NCBI GenBank assembly: GCA_050015355.1
Contig: JBEKBO010000064.1
Location: forward strand, 1 to 25,749
Length of the DNA: 25,749 nucleotides
Reading direction: 5' to 3'
Origin: CAWBRT01 sp050015355
Lineage (GTDB): Bacteria; Acidobacteriota; Terriglobia; Terriglobales; Acidobacteriaceae
The notes under the pieces: generated by a model
What the model was told of the DNA's origin: nothing
Database searches by the model: none
The model's input: the letters and a program-made list of their open reading frames with translations, nothing else
Shown here: piece after piece, positions 1-7,228 of the stretch
Layout: every line of letters begins with the position of its first letter
Position numbering within the stretch: the stretch's first letter is position 1
Translations under genes and position numbers: made by a program

Positions 1-183
1 CCTGCCGCGGACGCGTCGTGAGATTCAGTACCTGCTTATTACCTGGACCGGCTTCTGCGTCTACTGTGGGTGCAATATCGAGCGACCTCGCTCTCCTTAA
101 TACTTAACGTAGTAATACTAGCGATTTGTGGGCCACCGGCCGGGCGGCTGACCAGTTGATTGGACCTTTAATTGAGGCGGCAT
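1..183. other. left-edge intergenic stretch, nothing recognised
   Basis: No gene is supported here. One plus-strand frame is open from base 2 to a TAA at 98-100 (about 32 codons) and could in principle be the tail of a gene cut by the window edge, but its composition is not recognisable. The stretch upstream of the RRM gene holds a short palindrome GAGGTTTACCTC at 233-244 and a promoter candidate listed separately. Confidence 0.3.
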
Positions 184-212
184 TTCCCGTGCAAGGGTTT
201 CTTTGTTACAAT
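184..212 (+). promoter_or_regulatory. candidate promoter for the RRM protein gene (extended -10)
   Basis: TGTTACAAT at 204-212 fits an extended -10 (TGN plus TACAAT). A weak -35-like TTCCCG lies 17 nt upstream at 184-189. It would give a leader of roughly 100 nt before the GTG start at 318, containing the palindrome at 233-244. This is motif reading only. Confidence 0.35.
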
Positions 213-317
213 TCTCGGGCCGTTTGCATCTTGAGGTTTACCTCTTAAACAGCAACCCTGCCTAAGATTCGCCACTGTCTTCCCAGCGAGAACGGCAGAT
301 TCATTAGCGAGGATAAA

Positions 318-677
318 GTGAAAAACATCTATGTAGGCAATTTGAAGTTCGATGCCAATGAAGAACAAGTGCGCGCACTGTTCGAGCCTTACGGACAGGT
401 TGACAGGGTGAGTATCGTGACTGACCGTGACACCGGGCAACCGCGAGGATTTGCCTTCGTCGAGATGGCTGACGACGATGCGGCAGCCAAGGCTATGGAA
501 GCCCTGAACGGAATGAGCATGGGCGGCCGTAACCTGACGGTGAATGAGGCGCGTCCGAAAGAAGATCGTCCCCGGCGCGGCGGCGGCGGTGGCGGCGGCA
601 GAGGCGGACACGGCGGAGGCTTTGGACGCGGCGGCGGCGGTGGCCGTTCCGGCGGCGGTGGACGCGACCGCTTCTAG
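318..677 (+). CDS. RRM-domain RNA-binding protein with glycine-rich tail
   Basis: This 119-residue protein is a single RNA recognition motif with a low-complexity tail. RNP2 is IYVGNL at residues 4-9 and RNP1 is RGFAFVEM at 43-50, both with the aromatic residues that stack on RNA bases. Residues 88-119 are almost only Gly, Arg and a few Ser/His/Phe, an RGG-like tail that normally adds non-specific RNA affinity. Bacterial proteins of this family resemble the cyanobacterial Rbp proteins; their role in RNA metabolism or cold response is known only in part, and nothing here shows which RNA is bound. The start is GTG at 318, with GAGGA at 309-313 only 4 nt upstream, a short spacing. It stands alone, followed by a terminator-like hairpin at 805-833. 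The protein class is certain; the biological role is not. Confidence 0.93.
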   Translation: MKNIYVGNLKFDANEEQVRALFEPYGQVDRVSIVTDRDTGQPRGFAFVEMADDDAAAKAMEALNGMSMGGRNLTVNEARPKEDRPRRGGGGGGGRGGHGGGFGRGGGGGRSGGGGRDRF

Positions 678-804
678 AGCAGTTCCAAGGTTGATGTACC
701 CAGTACTAGCACCGCCGGGCTGGACGCCCGGCTCCTTTGCGGGGTATACCTTCCGCGAATCCGGTCTAATACCCGCTAACACGGGGGGCCGATTGCAAAC
801 ACGA

Positions 805-833
805 ACAAAGCCGCGAGCCAATCGCGGCTTTGT
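805..833 (+). terminator. strong hairpin, probable terminator after the RRM gene
   Basis: A perfect 12-bp inverted repeat (805-816 and 822-833, left arm ACAAAGCCGCGA) encloses the 5-nt loop GCCAA. The stem ends in A-A-A/T-T-T pairs, and the flank reads CTCATCT rather than a clean U-tract. It lies 128 nt after the RRM stop codon with no gene between. Confidence 0.6.
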
Positions 834-890
834 CTCATCTGAGGCGCGTGCCGTGTTCTGTCCCGGAAACTCGCGCAATAACTCCCGCTG

Positions 891-924
891 TGTCATTCTG
901 AGCGACCCCGGCTTCGCTCAGAGC
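891..924. repeat. short remnant of the TGTCATcCTGAG repeat family
   Basis: TGTCATTCTGAGCGA (891-905) followed by CTTCGCTCAGAGC forms a small hairpin with 9-bp arms TCTGAGCGA/TCGCTCAGA. It matches the outer arm of the ~140-bp palindromic elements at 2769, 11164 and 25506 but lacks their inner hairpin, so it looks like a decayed or minimal copy. Confidence 0.5.
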
Positions 925-941
925 TTGTGACTTTTTCGGAC

Positions 942-978
942 GGTGCCCCACATCTGCCGCAGTCAGCAGATGTGGGAC
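942..978 (-). repeat. GCAGATGTGGGGCACC-type hairpin, reverse orientation
   Basis: The arms CCCACATCTGC (947-957) and GCAGATGTGGG (966-976) enclose an 8-nt loop. On the minus strand it reads like the copies at 9840-9964 and 24303-24381, including the asymmetric GGGGCACC end, with a one-base loop difference. Orientation is therefore defined, and this copy is inverted relative to the others. Confidence 0.8.
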
Positions 979-1041
979 TTGGGCACCAGTCGAACTCCGA
1001 GGTCGGTGTCCTTTGGGTTTCAAAACTCATTTCGGACTGGA

Positions 1042-1166
1042 GTCAACGGCGGTTCCTCAGCGGCTAAAGCCGGAGAATATTCGGTCAGGAAACGGCGCTA
1101 AAGCCGCGCCCCTTCAAAACCGACTTGGAAACAGCTTGTATATACCGACTTGTGAAGTAGCTTGTA
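1042..1166. repeat. GCGGCTAAAGCCG / CGCCCCTTCAAA repeat and a short direct repeat
   Basis: Two GGCTAAAGCC/GCGCTAAAGCCGC segments are followed by AAGCCGCGCCCCTTCAAA at 1101-1118. The same 18-mer, with one change in one copy, recurs at 2918-2935 and 11351-11368. Immediately after it, ACCGACTTG...AGCTTGTA occurs twice (1119-1140 and 1144-1166), a direct repeat of about 25-26 nt. No gene is visible from 678 to 1227. Confidence 0.55.
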
Positions 1167-1227
1167 AGTAATGTCACAAACTTGTGGGACACCGCACCGG
1201 ATTGCCCCCCAATCTCTGCGGTACGGT

Positions 1228-2601
1228 TTACTTTGCGAGCAAGCGGGTGAATCGACCGATATCGTCGATGTCTTCCATGTGGGCGATCATTTCGCCGAGC
1301 TGGCGGGCCCGGACGGGGGCGAGCACGTCTTGCGTCAGCCTTTCGAACTTCTTTTCCAGCACGATGCGGCTCACGGGATTCTCAGGCGACCCCTTCGGGT
1401 AGGTAACGTCGCGCACGTGTTGTGATCCGTCCTTCAGTTCCACGGTGATGATCGAGCGATAGAGATCGGGATAAGTCTTGTTTGTTTCCTGGTCGCCGAT
1501 GACTTCAATTCTCTCCGACAGCGAACGGATTCGCGGATCAGTTCTCTGGTCGTGGACGATGTCGTAGAAGTCCACGTGCCGCCGGTAGGCCGCCAGCGCC
1601 AGCACGTACTGGGCGCAGTGCGAGCGCAGCGGATTGTTGTCGATGACCTTATATCCGTCGATCGGGTAGCGCAAGCTGATGCGGCCAATGTGGTCCGGAT
1701 CGATGCGCCCGGCTTCCAGGATATCCATGAATCCGTCGAGCGCCGGATGGATGAATGCGCAACAGGCATAGAGCTTGAAATACAGCTCCATGACCTTGAA
1801 ACGTTCGCCGAGATGCTTGAAGAGTTCATCGGCATGCCACTCCCCTGTGAAGGCCTGGCCGAGAGGGTACTTGCTCTCGAAGATGGCGGGCGGCCCGCCG
1901 AATCCGCAGGACGCCAGATGCGCGGCAAAGGTTCCGTGCCGCGATGCGAGTCCCATGCTGAACGGGCGCGAGTGCTCGGTGGGATCGTCGACCCAGGAGA
2001 GCAGGCCGGAGGTTTCCTGGCCGGCAAGGCCGAAGGCGTGCAGCAGGGAATCGCCGTGCAAACCGAAGAGGCGGGCCGTGGCGGCGAGCGAGCCGAAGGT
2101 TCCGGCTACGCAGGTCGGATGGAATCCGCGGGCATACAGCGCCGGGGCGCTCAGGGCGTAACTGAGACGGCAGGCGGCGTCGATTCCGACCACGATGGCG
2201 GCAAGCACGTCGCGTCCGGAGCTGTGCATGCGCTCGCCGACGGCGAACGCCGCCGGACCGACAACGGCAATGGCGTGCATGATGGCGCCGGGATGATGAC
2301 TCTCAATATCGCAGTAGTAGCCGAAAGCGCCGTTCACCAGGGCGGCCGTCACGCAGTTGGTGCGCAGCGGAGTGCCGAAAATCTGTGATTCGGGAGCACC
2401 GCCGGTTTCGCGCACGAAGCGCTGGAGGACGGCTCCGATGTCGTACTTGGGAGAGGTGGCGGCCAGCAACGCCCCGATGCCGTCATAGATCACATCTTTG
2501 GTGCGCTCGACGACGGGCGCAGGGATCTGTTCGTAGCGGAATGATTCGACGAATTCAGCGAAGCGGGTAGTTTGGTTGGAAAAAGTCGCAGTCGCACTCA
2601 T
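1228..2601 (-). CDS. MmgE/PrpD family protein (dehydratase/epimerase/decarboxylase family)
   Basis: At 457 residues it has the usual length of the MmgE/PrpD family. That family includes 2-methylcitrate dehydratase, cis-aconitate decarboxylase and iminodisuccinate epimerase. Visible family marks are the SHHPGAIMHAIAVVGPAAF stretch (residues 101-119), GFHPTCVAGTFGSLAATARL (159-178) and YACCAFIHPALDG (278-290). The reading frame opens upstream, but the ATG at 2601 is preferred because GGAGG sits 7 nt before it and the product then begins where the family does. No prpB or prpC lies nearby, so propionate catabolism is not supported. It is downstream of a symporter and an oxidase on the same strand, separated from the symporter by a 355-nt spacer that carries a palindromic repeat. 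A role in processing a small carboxylic or imino acid is inferred; the exact reaction cannot be read. Confidence 0.88.
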   Translation of the reverse strand: MSATATFSNQTTRFAEFVESFRYEQIPAPVVERTKDVIYDGIGALLAATSPKYDIGAVLQRFVRETGGAPESQIFGTPLRTNCVTAALVNGAFGYYCDIESHHPGAIMHAIAVVGPAAFAVGERMHSSGRDVLAAIVVGIDAACRLSYALSAPALYARGFHPTCVAGTFGSLAATARLFGLHGDSLLHAFGLAGQETSGLLSWVDDPTEHSRPFSMGLASRHGTFAAHLASCGFGGPPAIFESKYPLGQAFTGEWHADELFKHLGERFKVMELYFKLYACCAFIHPALDGFMDILEAGRIDPDHIGRISLRYPIDGYKVIDNNPLRSHCAQYVLALAAYRRHVDFYDIVHDQRTDPRIRSLSERIEVIGDQETNKTYPDLYRSIITVELKDGSQHVRDVTYPKGSPENPVSRIVLEKKFERLTQDVLAPVRARQLGEMIAHMEDIDDIGRFTRLLAK

Positions 2602-2768
2602 CGGGCAACCTCCAGACCGGCAGATATGGCTGGGCCCAAGGTTACACTTGCCCACTTGGTAACACAACATTGCCGGATTGGTTGGATCAACCTGGCAAAG
2701 CTGCATTCCATTTGAGCGATTAGAACTGGTCGCATAAATGCGTATTGGATGGCGCGGCTGAATGAAGA

Positions 2769-2913
2769 GGCTGCTGAAAAACGCGTAGCAGTGTCATCCT
2801 GAGGTCGCGCCGGTTTTGCGCGACCGAAGGATCTGCTTTTTTTCAGCACGCGCAAACAGCAGATCCTTCGCTGCGCTCAGGATGACACCTCGGAGAACAG
2901 GTTTTCCGCGGCC
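2769..2913. repeat. ~140-bp nested palindromic element, copy R1
   Basis: The outer ends begin GGCTGCTGAAAAA (right end diverged). Inside are TGTCATCCTGAG (2792-2803) paired with CTCAGGATGACA (2876-2887), and GAAGGATCTGCT (2826-2837) paired with AGCAGATCCTTC (2858-2869). The element carries no open frame of its own. It is followed by AAGCCGTGCCCCTTCAAA at 2918-2935, shared with the spacers at 1101 and 11351. It lies between the symporter and MmgE/PrpD genes and could attenuate read-through. Sister copies are at 11164-11300 and 25506-25693. Confidence 0.85.
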
Positions 2914-2956
2914 TGTGAAGCCGTGCCCCTTCAAAGGAATAATTATGCAACCAGTT

Positions 2957-4414
2957 CTAGACTCCCGCCGCTTGGGCGTTTTCGTCCCTGCCTCCGATGA
3001 TTAACTGGATCAGGCTGATTCCGATGGTCAGCACGAACGAAACAGCCACGCCGGGAATGATGCCGCCGCCGAAGATCTTGAAGAGCCCCTTGTTCAGTTC
3101 GAACAACAGCACGGTGAACGAACCGCACAGCAGGGAAGCCCAGCACGCATACCTGGTGACGTAGGTGCGGCCATTCTTCCGCCAGATCAAGCCCGCCATG
3201 AGCGGAACGAAAAGGCCTCCGCCGACCGCCGCATAACCGAAGAGGATGGCCGAAACCACCGTTGGGAAGGTCATGGCCACCCAGATGGCGAGGACGCCAA
3301 GCACGAAGGTGAGCCAACGCGCCCAGGCTACCAGCTCTTTGTCGTCCGCATTCTTGCGGATCAAAGGTTTGACGATGTCCATCGTCAGCATGGTGACACC
3401 GGAGTTAAGGAAGCCCGCCGAAACCGTCATGTCGGCGCCGATGATGGTGACAATCAGCAGCGCGCCAACTACGGGATTCAGCCAGTTGGTCAACATCCAG
3501 GCGAAAGCCATGTCTGGGCGAGCCAGGGAGGGATTCAGGGCGTGCGCGGCGATGCCCATCAGCACGCTACAGGTGCACATGACAACGCAAAAGATGCCGG
3601 AGCCGAGGAATGCGTTCCTGGCGGTCTTCGGGTCTTTGCCGGCGAAGCAGCGCTGCCACCAGTGCTGGGCGGTGAATTGCCCGGTCATCGGTCCCAGCAG
3701 CAAGGACAAGGCGGCGAACCCTCCCAGGGACTTCATGCTCCACAGCTCCGGCTTGACGGCAACTGCCGCGGCCTTAATGCCGGCGACGCCGTGCATGTAG
3801 TGAAAAATGGTGTAGAAGAAAATAAAGCCGACGATGATGCGGATGATGCCCTGGATCAAGTCCGTCCAGGCGATAGCCCACATGCCGCCCATCACCGTGT
3901 AAAGAATGGCGGTCAGCGCCGCGACCCAGATGCCGGTGGTGACATCCACGCCCATGCAGACGTTGAGGATGGTGCCGATGCCGATGGCCTGGGCTCCGGT
4001 AATGGCCACCATCGGAAAGCACATCAGGATGCCGCTGGCCGCGCGCAGCCACTTGTCATGGAACCATTGCTTCTCCATGAACTCATTGATCGTGGTGTAG
4101 GAGAACTTACCGATAAACCCCGCCAGCAAGAGGGCAAACAGAATCTTTGTGCCTTGTTCGCCGAGCATCATCCAGAGCTGGTTCAGCCCGATCTGGTAGC
4201 CCTTGCCCATGTAACCGATGAAGTTACCGACTCCCATCGCCGTCGCGAAATCGACGAAGAAGAGGATGTAAAGCGGTAGCTGCTTGTGGCTGATGAAGTA
4301 GTGCGAGGCGCTTTGGCCGCTTTTGCCGGCGAGCTTGTAGCCGATGTAGAGCTGCACCGGGATCAGAACCGCCAAGATCCAAAGGGCAATTGTCCCAATA
4401 TGCGTGATATGCAT
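2957..4414 (-). CDS. sodium:solute symporter (SSF family)
   Basis: This 485-residue inner-membrane protein has about 12-13 hydrophobic segments and fits the SSS/SSF family (LeuT fold), which couples sodium entry to uptake of sugars, amino acids, proline, pantothenate, choline-like or carboxylic compounds. The family signature region is visible as VMGGMWAIAWTDLIQGIIRI near the middle of the chain. A conserved GADMTVSAGFLNSG follows later, resembling the core helix-8 region. The start ATG at 4414 has GAGGGGG upstream, 10 nt away. It is 89 nt downstream of the oxidase gene and upstream of the MmgE/PrpD gene on the same strand, so the three are probably co-transcribed and the transporter likely imports what the enzymes use. 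Substrate cannot be assigned from sequence. Confidence 0.92.
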   Translation of the reverse strand: MHITHIGTIALWILAVLIPVQLYIGYKLAGKSGQSASHYFISHKQLPLYILFFVDFATAMGVGNFIGYMGKGYQIGLNQLWMMLGEQGTKILFALLLAGFIGKFSYTTINEFMEKQWFHDKWLRAASGILMCFPMVAITGAQAIGIGTILNVCMGVDVTTGIWVAALTAILYTVMGGMWAIAWTDLIQGIIRIIVGFIFFYTIFHYMHGVAGIKAAAVAVKPELWSMKSLGGFAALSLLLGPMTGQFTAQHWWQRCFAGKDPKTARNAFLGSGIFCVVMCTCSVLMGIAAHALNPSLARPDMAFAWMLTNWLNPVVGALLIVTIIGADMTVSAGFLNSGVTMLTMDIVKPLIRKNADDKELVAWARWLTFVLGVLAIWVAMTFPTVVSAILFGYAAVGGGLFVPLMAGLIWRKNGRTYVTRYACWASLLCGSFTVLLFELNKGLFKIFGGGIIPGVAVSFVLTIGISLIQLIIGGRDENAQAAGV

Positions 4415-4503
4415 TCCGTTCCCCCTCTTCTCGAACTGAGTCAGAATCTCAGGTTATGCTTGCCCAGATCGGCGGAAGCCCGGCTGCACCGGGCCGCCGG
4501 CCG

Positions 4504-5628
4504 TTAATTCATTGTCGACAGATGGTTTGCAAGAATTTCTCCAGTAATGGGCGCCAGCGCGATGCCGTCGCCTTCATGTCCGGCGGCCATCAGCAGGCCG
4601 GGTAAGGCTTCGACCGGTCCCAGAATTGGCATGCCGTCCGGCGTGCGGGGCCGAAGTCCAGCAAAGGTCCGCACCACGTTGAACCTGCCCAGGGCAGGCA
4701 TCGAAGCGTAAATATGCTCGGCGATTGCGGCGATCCCATCCTGGGTAGTGCGCCGGTCAAAGCCGACGAATTCGCGCGTGCTGCCGAGCAACAGACCGCC
4801 GCTTACGGTCTGCTCGACGATCAAACCCACCCCGAGCCTGTGCTGGCGCTGCTCCATGTTGAGCAGTTCGGGATGGTGTTTGGCCGTGAGATAACAGGCG
4901 CAAAGCAGCAGATGGCGGACCGTCTTCGGCGGCAGTGGTTCAGTAACCAGAATTTGTCCGCGCCTGGGGATGATTGGCGGTTCATAGCCGTACTTCTTGG
5001 TGAGCATGGGAGCCCACACCGCCGCCGCGTTGACGACGCAGTCTCCGTACACGGGGCCTTTGTCTGTCTGCACGCCGCGCACGCGTCCGCCTTCCAGCAG
5101 CAGATCGGTCACACTGACCCCAAGACGAACCTCCGCACCAAACTGGCGCGCCGCGCCGGCAAAGGCACGAGTCACCAGGAAAGGATTGGCCTGCATATCG
5201 GCGGCGCAGTAGGTGGCTCCCCAGAGATGTTCGCCAAGCAGGGGTTCGATTTCACGCGCCTGCTTGATGTCGAGCAGCTCCACCTTCATTCCGGACTGGC
5301 GCTGCTGCTCCAGCGTGTGGCGCATGAGCACGGCTTGCTCTTCGTTCTCGATGAGGCACATGCCGCCCTTGGGCTCTAATTCCACGTCGTAGCCAAGCTC
5401 ATCCTTCAGCACCTGGTAAAGCGCGAGGCTCTTGATGGCCATCTCAAGATGGGGACCGGGATTCTTGGTTTGCAGGAACAGAGTGCCGTCGCATGCGCCG
5501 GATGCCCCGCTGGCGAGGCTCGACCGTTCCAGAACGGTGACCTTGAAGCCGCGCTTGGCGGCAAAATAAGCGACGGAGGTGCCGATGATTCCGCCGCCAA
5601 CGACAACCACTTCGGCGCCGCTACGCAT
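4504..5628 (-). CDS. FAD-dependent oxidoreductase of the DAO (D-amino acid/glycine/sarcosine oxidase) family
   Basis: The 374-residue product starts with a Rossmann FAD-binding motif, VVVVGGGIIGTSVAY (residues 7-21), followed by VLERSSLASGASG. The C-terminal FAD contact GLRPRTPDGMPILG (324-337) and GHEGDGIALAP (350-360) are typical of DAO-fold flavoenzymes that oxidise primary or secondary amines of amino acids (glycine, sarcosine, D-amino acids, hydroxyproline). There is no signal peptide, so it is cytoplasmic or membrane-peripheral. The ATG at 5628 is chosen because the FAD motif should be near the N terminus; no good ribosome binding site is visible, and an in-frame GTG three codons upstream is an alternative. 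It is the first gene of the minus-strand group with the symporter and MmgE/PrpD genes and diverges from the gene at 6174. Amine oxidation is well supported; the substrate is not. Confidence 0.88.
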   Translation of the reverse strand: MRSGAEVVVVGGGIIGTSVAYFAAKRGFKVTVLERSSLASGASGACDGTLFLQTKNPGPHLEMAIKSLALYQVLKDELGYDVELEPKGGMCLIENEEQAVLMRHTLEQQRQSGMKVELLDIKQAREIEPLLGEHLWGATYCAADMQANPFLVTRAFAGAARQFGAEVRLGVSVTDLLLEGGRVRGVQTDKGPVYGDCVVNAAAVWAPMLTKKYGYEPPIIPRRGQILVTEPLPPKTVRHLLLCACYLTAKHHPELLNMEQRQHRLGVGLIVEQTVSGGLLLGSTREFVGFDRRTTQDGIAAIAEHIYASMPALGRFNVVRTFAGLRPRTPDGMPILGPVEALPGLLMAAGHEGDGIALAPITGEILANHLSTMN

Positions 5629-6173
5629 GAGCGTCACCCGTGGGGAAGACGGCGCGCGGAAGGCTGGGCTCCGCCGACAAAAGCGGCATGGCAGAGTGCA
5701 TTTCGTGCACACGGCCCGCCCGAATCGCACCCCTACGGCTAGCTGCTCGCTGCCTCGGGATAGAGTAGTGGACGATCCGCATTAAGCAGTCCTTAGGAAA
5801 AGGGTTTCCTTCTTTAGTGGGATTTCTAGAAGGATAATTGCTGGATGGCCGAGTGTCCAGCAGGATTCGTTATGAAAAATCGTTATGGCAGTCATGCGGT
5901 GAGCCGGGTAGCCGGCGGCAGTCAACCCTTGTGCGAGAAAAGCAGATCCTTCGCTTTGCTCAGGATGACACTGACGAGGGAAGGGTGGGGCATTCACCTC
6001 GCTGGAAATCCAGATGGGGCGAACGTGGGGCACCAACATTGGGCGCTCGGTTTCCTAGGAGTATTTTCAAGGAGTAAGATACGGGCCAGAACAGGATTCT
6101 AGAAATACACGGTTCACCGAACTCAACCGGAGCGCGTCCTCGCCCGGTTGCAATCTGAAAGAGGGAGTGAAAA
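5629..6173. other. 545-nt divergent intergenic region with repeat fragments
   Basis: The region between the divergent oxidase and URO-D-like genes holds only the right half of the ~140-bp palindromic element (5938-5970, AGCAGATCCTTC then CTCAGGATGACA), and a right half of a short hairpin element, GGCGAACGTGGGGCACC (6018-6034). That 17-mer is identical to the right arm of the complete hairpin at 7129. There are also two copies of the palindrome TTCTAGAA (5824-5831 and 6097-6104), and a 7-bp stem CAACCGG/CCGGTTG (6124-6150) just ahead of the start at 6174. Promoters for both genes must lie here but none is convincing by eye. Confidence 0.6.
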
Positions 6174-7109
6174 GTGAACAAACGGGTACGTTTTATGGCG
6201 GCCATCAAGGGCGGCCCAATCGACCGTCCGCCTTGCACCGCCTGGGTCCATTTCGCCACCGACCGGCTGGGCGGCAGCAAACACGCGCATCGTCATGCGC
6301 GCTTCGTCCGCGACAACGACTGGGACATTTGCAAGGTCGTCAACGACTTCCGTTATCCCGCGCCGGAGGGAATGGAGACGCTGACCTCGGCGGCCGATAT
6401 GCGCCGCTTCGGGCGCGCGCCCATGAGCAGCGAGAACTTCGCCGAAGAGCTGAAGTGCATTCGCCTGCTGCGCGCCGAGTTCGGACCCGATATGCCGATC
6501 ATGATCACCGGCTTCGATCCCTTTCAGCAGGTGCTGAGGCGGGTTGGCTACTCGCGGGCGCCACTGATCTACGCCAATCGGGAGGCGGCTCTGACGATGC
6601 TCGACGCGGTGTGCGACAGCATGTGCGAATACATGGGGCTGGTGCGCGAGGCCGGTTGCGACGCGGTATTTTTCTCCGTCAATAGCGCGATTTGTCCGCC
6701 GCAGACGCGGGGAGTGAGCGAGGAAGTGGCGCGCACTTTCCTGCGTCCCTTCGAAATCCGCATGCTGGAGGCGATGGCCGGCATGGTCAGAGTGCTGCAC
6801 ATCCACGGGACATCGCTCGACGTGCGGCGCGTGCTCGACTACCCGATGGAAGCCGTGAGCGTCTCCGACCGGCTGGCGGGCAATCCATCACTGCGCGAGC
6901 TGCGCGCGATGACCGATAAATGCCTGATGGGCGGGGTGAACGAAACCGCTATCTCTGAGCGCTCGCTGCCGGAGCTGCGGGAGGAAGTATTCGACTGCAC
7001 ACGCCAGATTGGGCGCGAGAAGTTTATCTTGTCGCCTGGTTGCACAATCCCGACGCAGACTCCGTGGTATCTGCTGAGGGCCATTCGCGATACCTGCGAG
7101 AAGCTGTAG
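6174..7109 (+). CDS. uroporphyrinogen decarboxylase-fold protein (methyltransferase-like)
   Basis: The 311-residue protein has the TIM-barrel pattern of the URO-D superfamily, which includes HemE and the zinc-dependent cobalamin methyltransferases MtaA/MtbA/CmuA. It begins with the family-like RFMAAIKGGPIDRPP (residues 6-20) and ends with a Cys-containing SPGCTIPTQTPW (287-298). MtaA-type enzymes use a His-x-Cys plus a late Cys to bind zinc; here the motif is HIHG (209-212), so Cys is replaced by His, while Cys290 remains. HemE activity is unlikely, because HemE is longer and has a different N-terminal motif. The start is GTG at 6174 with GAGGGAG at 6161-6167. It is followed after 119 nt by a MetC-like gene on the same strand. 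A methyl transfer or lyase-like role in the adjacent catabolic cluster is inference. Confidence 0.82.
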   Translation: MNKRVRFMAAIKGGPIDRPPCTAWVHFATDRLGGSKHAHRHARFVRDNDWDICKVVNDFRYPAPEGMETLTSAADMRRFGRAPMSSENFAEELKCIRLLRAEFGPDMPIMITGFDPFQQVLRRVGYSRAPLIYANREAALTMLDAVCDSMCEYMGLVREAGCDAVFFSVNSAICPPQTRGVSEEVARTFLRPFEIRMLEAMAGMVRVLHIHGTSLDVRRVLDYPMEAVSVSDRLAGNPSLRELRAMTDKCLMGGVNETAISERSLPELREEVFDCTRQIGREKFILSPGCTIPTQTPWYLLRAIRDTCEKL

Positions 7110-7128
7110 GCGTCGAGGAACCGAACTA

Positions 7129-7165
7129 CCCCACGTTAGCCAAAAGCGGGCGAACGTGGGGCACC
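7129..7165 (+). repeat. short hairpin element, AAAAGCG-loop type, complete copy
   Basis: Left arm CCCCACGTTAGCC (7129-7141), loop AAAAGCG, right arm GGCGAACGTGGGG (7149-7161), then CACC. Nine outer and three inner pairs flank one mismatch. It sits between the URO-D-like and MetC-like genes. A right half only, GGCGAAGCTGGGGCACC, follows at 7184-7200 with a different arm sequence. Confidence 0.8.
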
Positions 7166-7228
7166 AAGCAAGAGAACCCGATCGGCGAAGCTGGGGCACC
7201 AAGCACCGGGCAGGAAAGGGAAGTCTAG

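Noticed and set aside
544..930. Frames overlapping the RRM gene on both strands, rich in Ala
   Set aside because: They are frame shadows of the glycine-rich GGC repeats in the RRM gene.
942..978. CRISPR-like short repeats (with 9840-9964 and 24303-24381)
   Set aside because: The units are hairpins with near-identical spacers and only 1-3 copies, and no cas genes are present; this is not a CRISPR array.
5841..5870. tRNA-like ATGGCCGAGTG resembling a Ser/Leu D-arm
   Set aside because: No anticodon arm, T-arm or acceptor stem can be formed around it; the flanks pair as a simple hairpin.
5880..5945. Cobalamin riboswitch before the URO-D-like gene
   Set aside because: GCCGGCGGCAGTCAACCC looks suggestive, but the conserved B12-box and core helices are not present.
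5838..6102. Open frames of about 80 codons beginning near an AAGGATAA
   Set aside because: They run through the half copies of palindromic repeats, change composition along their length and show no motif. The first bases form a hairpin (TGCTGGA/TCCAGCA) instead of a gene start.
5824..6104. Two TTCTAGAA palindromes flanking the divergent spacer as paired operators
   Set aside because: Eight-base palindromes 273 nt apart are expected by chance and nothing else supports an operator.
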